From contig JAIRUL010000096.1 of the NCBI GenBank assembly GCA_031254445.1, positions 1 to 8,280 of the forward strand: a stretch of DNA of 8,280 nt, read 5' to 3'. The translations under genes and the position numbers were made by a program. The DNA is from Chitinispirillales bacterium (GTDB lineage: Bacteria; Fibrobacterota; Chitinivibrionia; Chitinivibrionales; Chitinispirillaceae). Numbering within the stretch: position 1 is the stretch's first letter; each line of letters opens with the position of its first letter. Positions 6,859-8,280 of the stretch are shown piece after piece. The notes beneath the pieces were generated by a model that was not told the DNA's origin, ran no database searches, and was given only the letters and a program-made list of their open reading frames with translations.

Positions 6859-7338
6859 CTACGCCCCCAACTTTTCGCAGACCCTCTCCACCGCAGCCTC
6901 TAATGCCCCCGCTTTAAACTTAAAAAAATACTTCAGCTTTTCCCCCTCAACCACGTCCGCCGCCGACGCCTCAAGCTCTTCGTTTATCATCCTGAGCGCT
7001 CTGTCTCCGCCGCCGCCGCCCATTGTCACGAACGCCAGCGCCTTTTTGCCTTTCAGCGTCCGCACGTCCTCGACAAGGTATCTCATGATGACCGGCGACG
7101 CCTTGAACGCCCAAACGGGGCCGCCTATGAGCACCGCGTCGAACTCGCCGAGGTCTGGCGGGTTTTTTATGGAGAAATTTGTTCTGACGATGGGGATTAT
7201 CCCGCTGCTTATCACCCCTTGGGTGCGCAGCCCCGTGATGTCGACCTCGTGCCCCTTAGCTGTCAGTTTGTCCCTTATTGCCTGAGCGAACTTGAGGGTG
7301 TGGCCGGTGTTTGTGTGGATTACGATGCCGATTTTCAT
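6859..7338 (-). CDS. Flavodoxin-like FMN-binding protein
   Basis: The 159-residue protein starts with MKIGIVIHTNTGHT. This is the flavodoxin beta-1 strand and phosphate-binding loop (T9, T11, G12, T14) for FMN. IGGPVWAFKASP at 71-82 is the second FMN loop, with W76 a likely flavin-stacking residue. VTMGGGGGD (104-112) is the third loop, with an unusual run of five glycines. The length fits the short-chain flavodoxin fold, which carries electrons or acts as a small quinone/flavin reductase; the partner cannot be read from the sequence. The ATG at 7338 has AGGAG 7 bases upstream (complement of 7346-7350). A start at 7368 would add ten residues ahead of the beta-1 strand and is unlikely. It lies 30 bases downstream of the M16 peptidase gene on the same strand, so the two are probably one operon. 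Confidence 0.85.
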   Translation of the reverse strand: MKIGIVIHTNTGHTLKFAQAIRDKLTAKGHEVDITGLRTQGVISSGIIPIVRTNFSIKNPPDLGEFDAVLIGGPVWAFKASPVIMRYLVEDVRTLKGKKALAFVTMGGGGGDRALRMINEELEASAADVVEGEKLKYFFKFKAGALEAAVERVCEKLGA

Positions 7339-7368
7339 ATCGCCGCTCCTAAATAAAATTGCAAACAA

Positions 7369-8280
7369 TTACTTTAAAGTTATTAGCGAATCCGCGACCG
7401 TCACTCGCTTGCTCTTTAATGAATCCAACGCAAAAAAGCCATCCTTAACCGCCGCCGCCCCCGCCGCGTTGATTGCCGCGGTATCGCCTACGATCGTGTA
7501 GGTGATTTTATCCGCGGCGATATATTTTTTAGCCGCGCGGTGCAGGGTCTCTTTTGTCAGTTTCTTTAACTCGTCGGGATACTTAGCGTAGTGATCCGGC
7601 GCGCGCCCGTAAAACTCGTTCCACGCATATGTCGACACTATGTCCTCCGGCGAGCGGAATGAGGAGGGCAGCTCGGTTATTAGCGCGGATCTGGCGTTGT
7701 CCAACTCCTCGTCGGTAACGCCGTTTTTTACTATTTTGTCAAGCTCTTCGAGTACTATGGATACCGCTTTGGGGAACGACGCTGTTTTGGTATAGAAGTC
7801 TATGTGCAGCGTTCCTTGATACGTGTAGTTTGACTCGGCGGTTGCGTGGATGGAGTAGGTGAGCCCTTCGTCGGACCGTACCCGCGTCCCGAGCCTCGAC
7901 GTGAACCCGCTTCCGCCCAAAATGTAGCTGAGCAGGGAGACTGCGTAATAGTCGTGGTGCGGGCGCTTGAAGAGCGGCAGGCCCATGCGGATGTAGGCTT
8001 GGCTTATCTCTTTGTGGACGACGAGCGCGCGCGTCTGCGGCGCTACCGCGATTTCGGGCAGGGCGGGAACTTGCGGTTTTATAGGCGCTGCAAAAACAGA
8101 GTTTAGCCTTGATATCATATCGTTGCGGTCAAATTTACCGGAGGCGGAGATTATTATGTCGCACGAGCCGAACGCCGCCTTGTGGAGGGCGGCGATGTCG
8201 CCGCGTTTTATTGATTTTATGGACGCCTCGGTCGTGATCCGCGACGGCGCGTATTTTTGGTAGGCGTGCTTGCGGTATGC
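7369..8280 (-). CDS. M16-family (insulinase/processing-peptidase type) zinc peptidase homologue, C-terminal part
   Basis: The reverse frame is open from the right edge to a TAA at 7369-7371, giving 303 residues; the ATG at 8118 is internal. The first ~50 residues (IKRGDIAALHKAAFG, then DIIISASGKFDR) are the end of the M16 N-terminal domain. After a linker comes a complete M16 C-terminal domain: YAVSLLSYILGGSGFTSRL, then RSDEGLTYS (encoded near 7855-7878), which carries the Arg-Tyr pair spaced by seven residues typical of M16B peptidases. NGVTDEELDNARS and FYGRAPDHYAKYPDELKKLT follow, and a short C-terminal tail beyond the domain ends SLITLK. The zinc-binding HxxEH motif would lie in the missing N-terminal half, so catalytic competence cannot be judged. 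Such proteins clear peptides or process exported proteins, often in the periplasm, or pair with an inactive partner subunit. The flavodoxin-like gene follows 30 bases downstream. Confidence 0.88.
   Translation of the reverse strand, partial: AYRKHAYQKYAPSRITTEASIKSIKRGDIAALHKAAFGSCDIIISASGKFDRNDMISRLNSVFAAPIKPQVPALPEIAVAPQTRALVVHKEISQAYIRMGLPLFKRPHHDYYAVSLLSYILGGSGFTSRLGTRVRSDEGLTYSIHATAESNYTYQGTLHIDFYTKTASFPKAVSIVLEELDKIVKNGVTDEELDNARSALITELPSSFRSPEDIVSTYAWNEFYGRAPDHYAKYPDELKKLTKETLHRAAKKYIAADKITYTIVGDTAAINAAGAAAVKDGFFALDSLKSKRVTVADSLITLK

Overview
The window looks like a chromosomal segment from a member of the Fibrobacterota (FCB group), possibly a gut-associated Fibromonas-like lineage. 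Three things point there. The first gene ends in a FISUMP domain (the 'Fibrobacter succinogenes major paralogous domain'). The largest gene is a gingipain-family (C25) peptidase resembling PorU, the type IX secretion sortase. A further exported protein combines a beta-helix-like domain with C-terminal membrane helices. The phylum is an inference from gene content; FISUMP and type IX secretion also occur in Bacteroidota and relatives.

Layout, left to right. Bases 1-435 hold the 3' end of a FISUMP gene, closed by a good intrinsic terminator (441-472). A two-gene forward unit follows: a 1349-residue PorU-like peptidase (578-4627) and a radical SAM enzyme of the AmmeMemoRadiSam family, AmrS-like (4648-5682), packed tightly enough to be co-transcribed. 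Bases 5683-5977 are non-coding but structured. They hold a near-consensus sigma70-type promoter with a small dyad in its spacer, about eight degenerate ~20-bp repeats, and a perfect 21-bp palindrome. Next is a secreted or membrane-anchored beta-helix-like protein of unknown function (5978-6820). A GC-rich hairpin separates it from a convergent reverse-strand pair: a small flavodoxin-like protein (6859-7338) downstream of an M16-family zinc peptidase homologue (7369-8280) whose N-terminal half lies beyond the right edge.

Functionally, the left half is about the cell surface: an exported FISUMP protein and a PorU-like peptidase expected to process type IX secretion cargo. AmrS-like enzymes have no settled reaction, so the porU-amrS pairing is a clue rather than an explanation. 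The M16 peptidase and flavodoxin probably form an unrelated proteolysis/redox operon. The least ordinary stretch is the 295-bp intergenic region at 5683-5977, which could encode a small structured RNA or act as a repeat-based regulatory leader for the downstream envelope protein.
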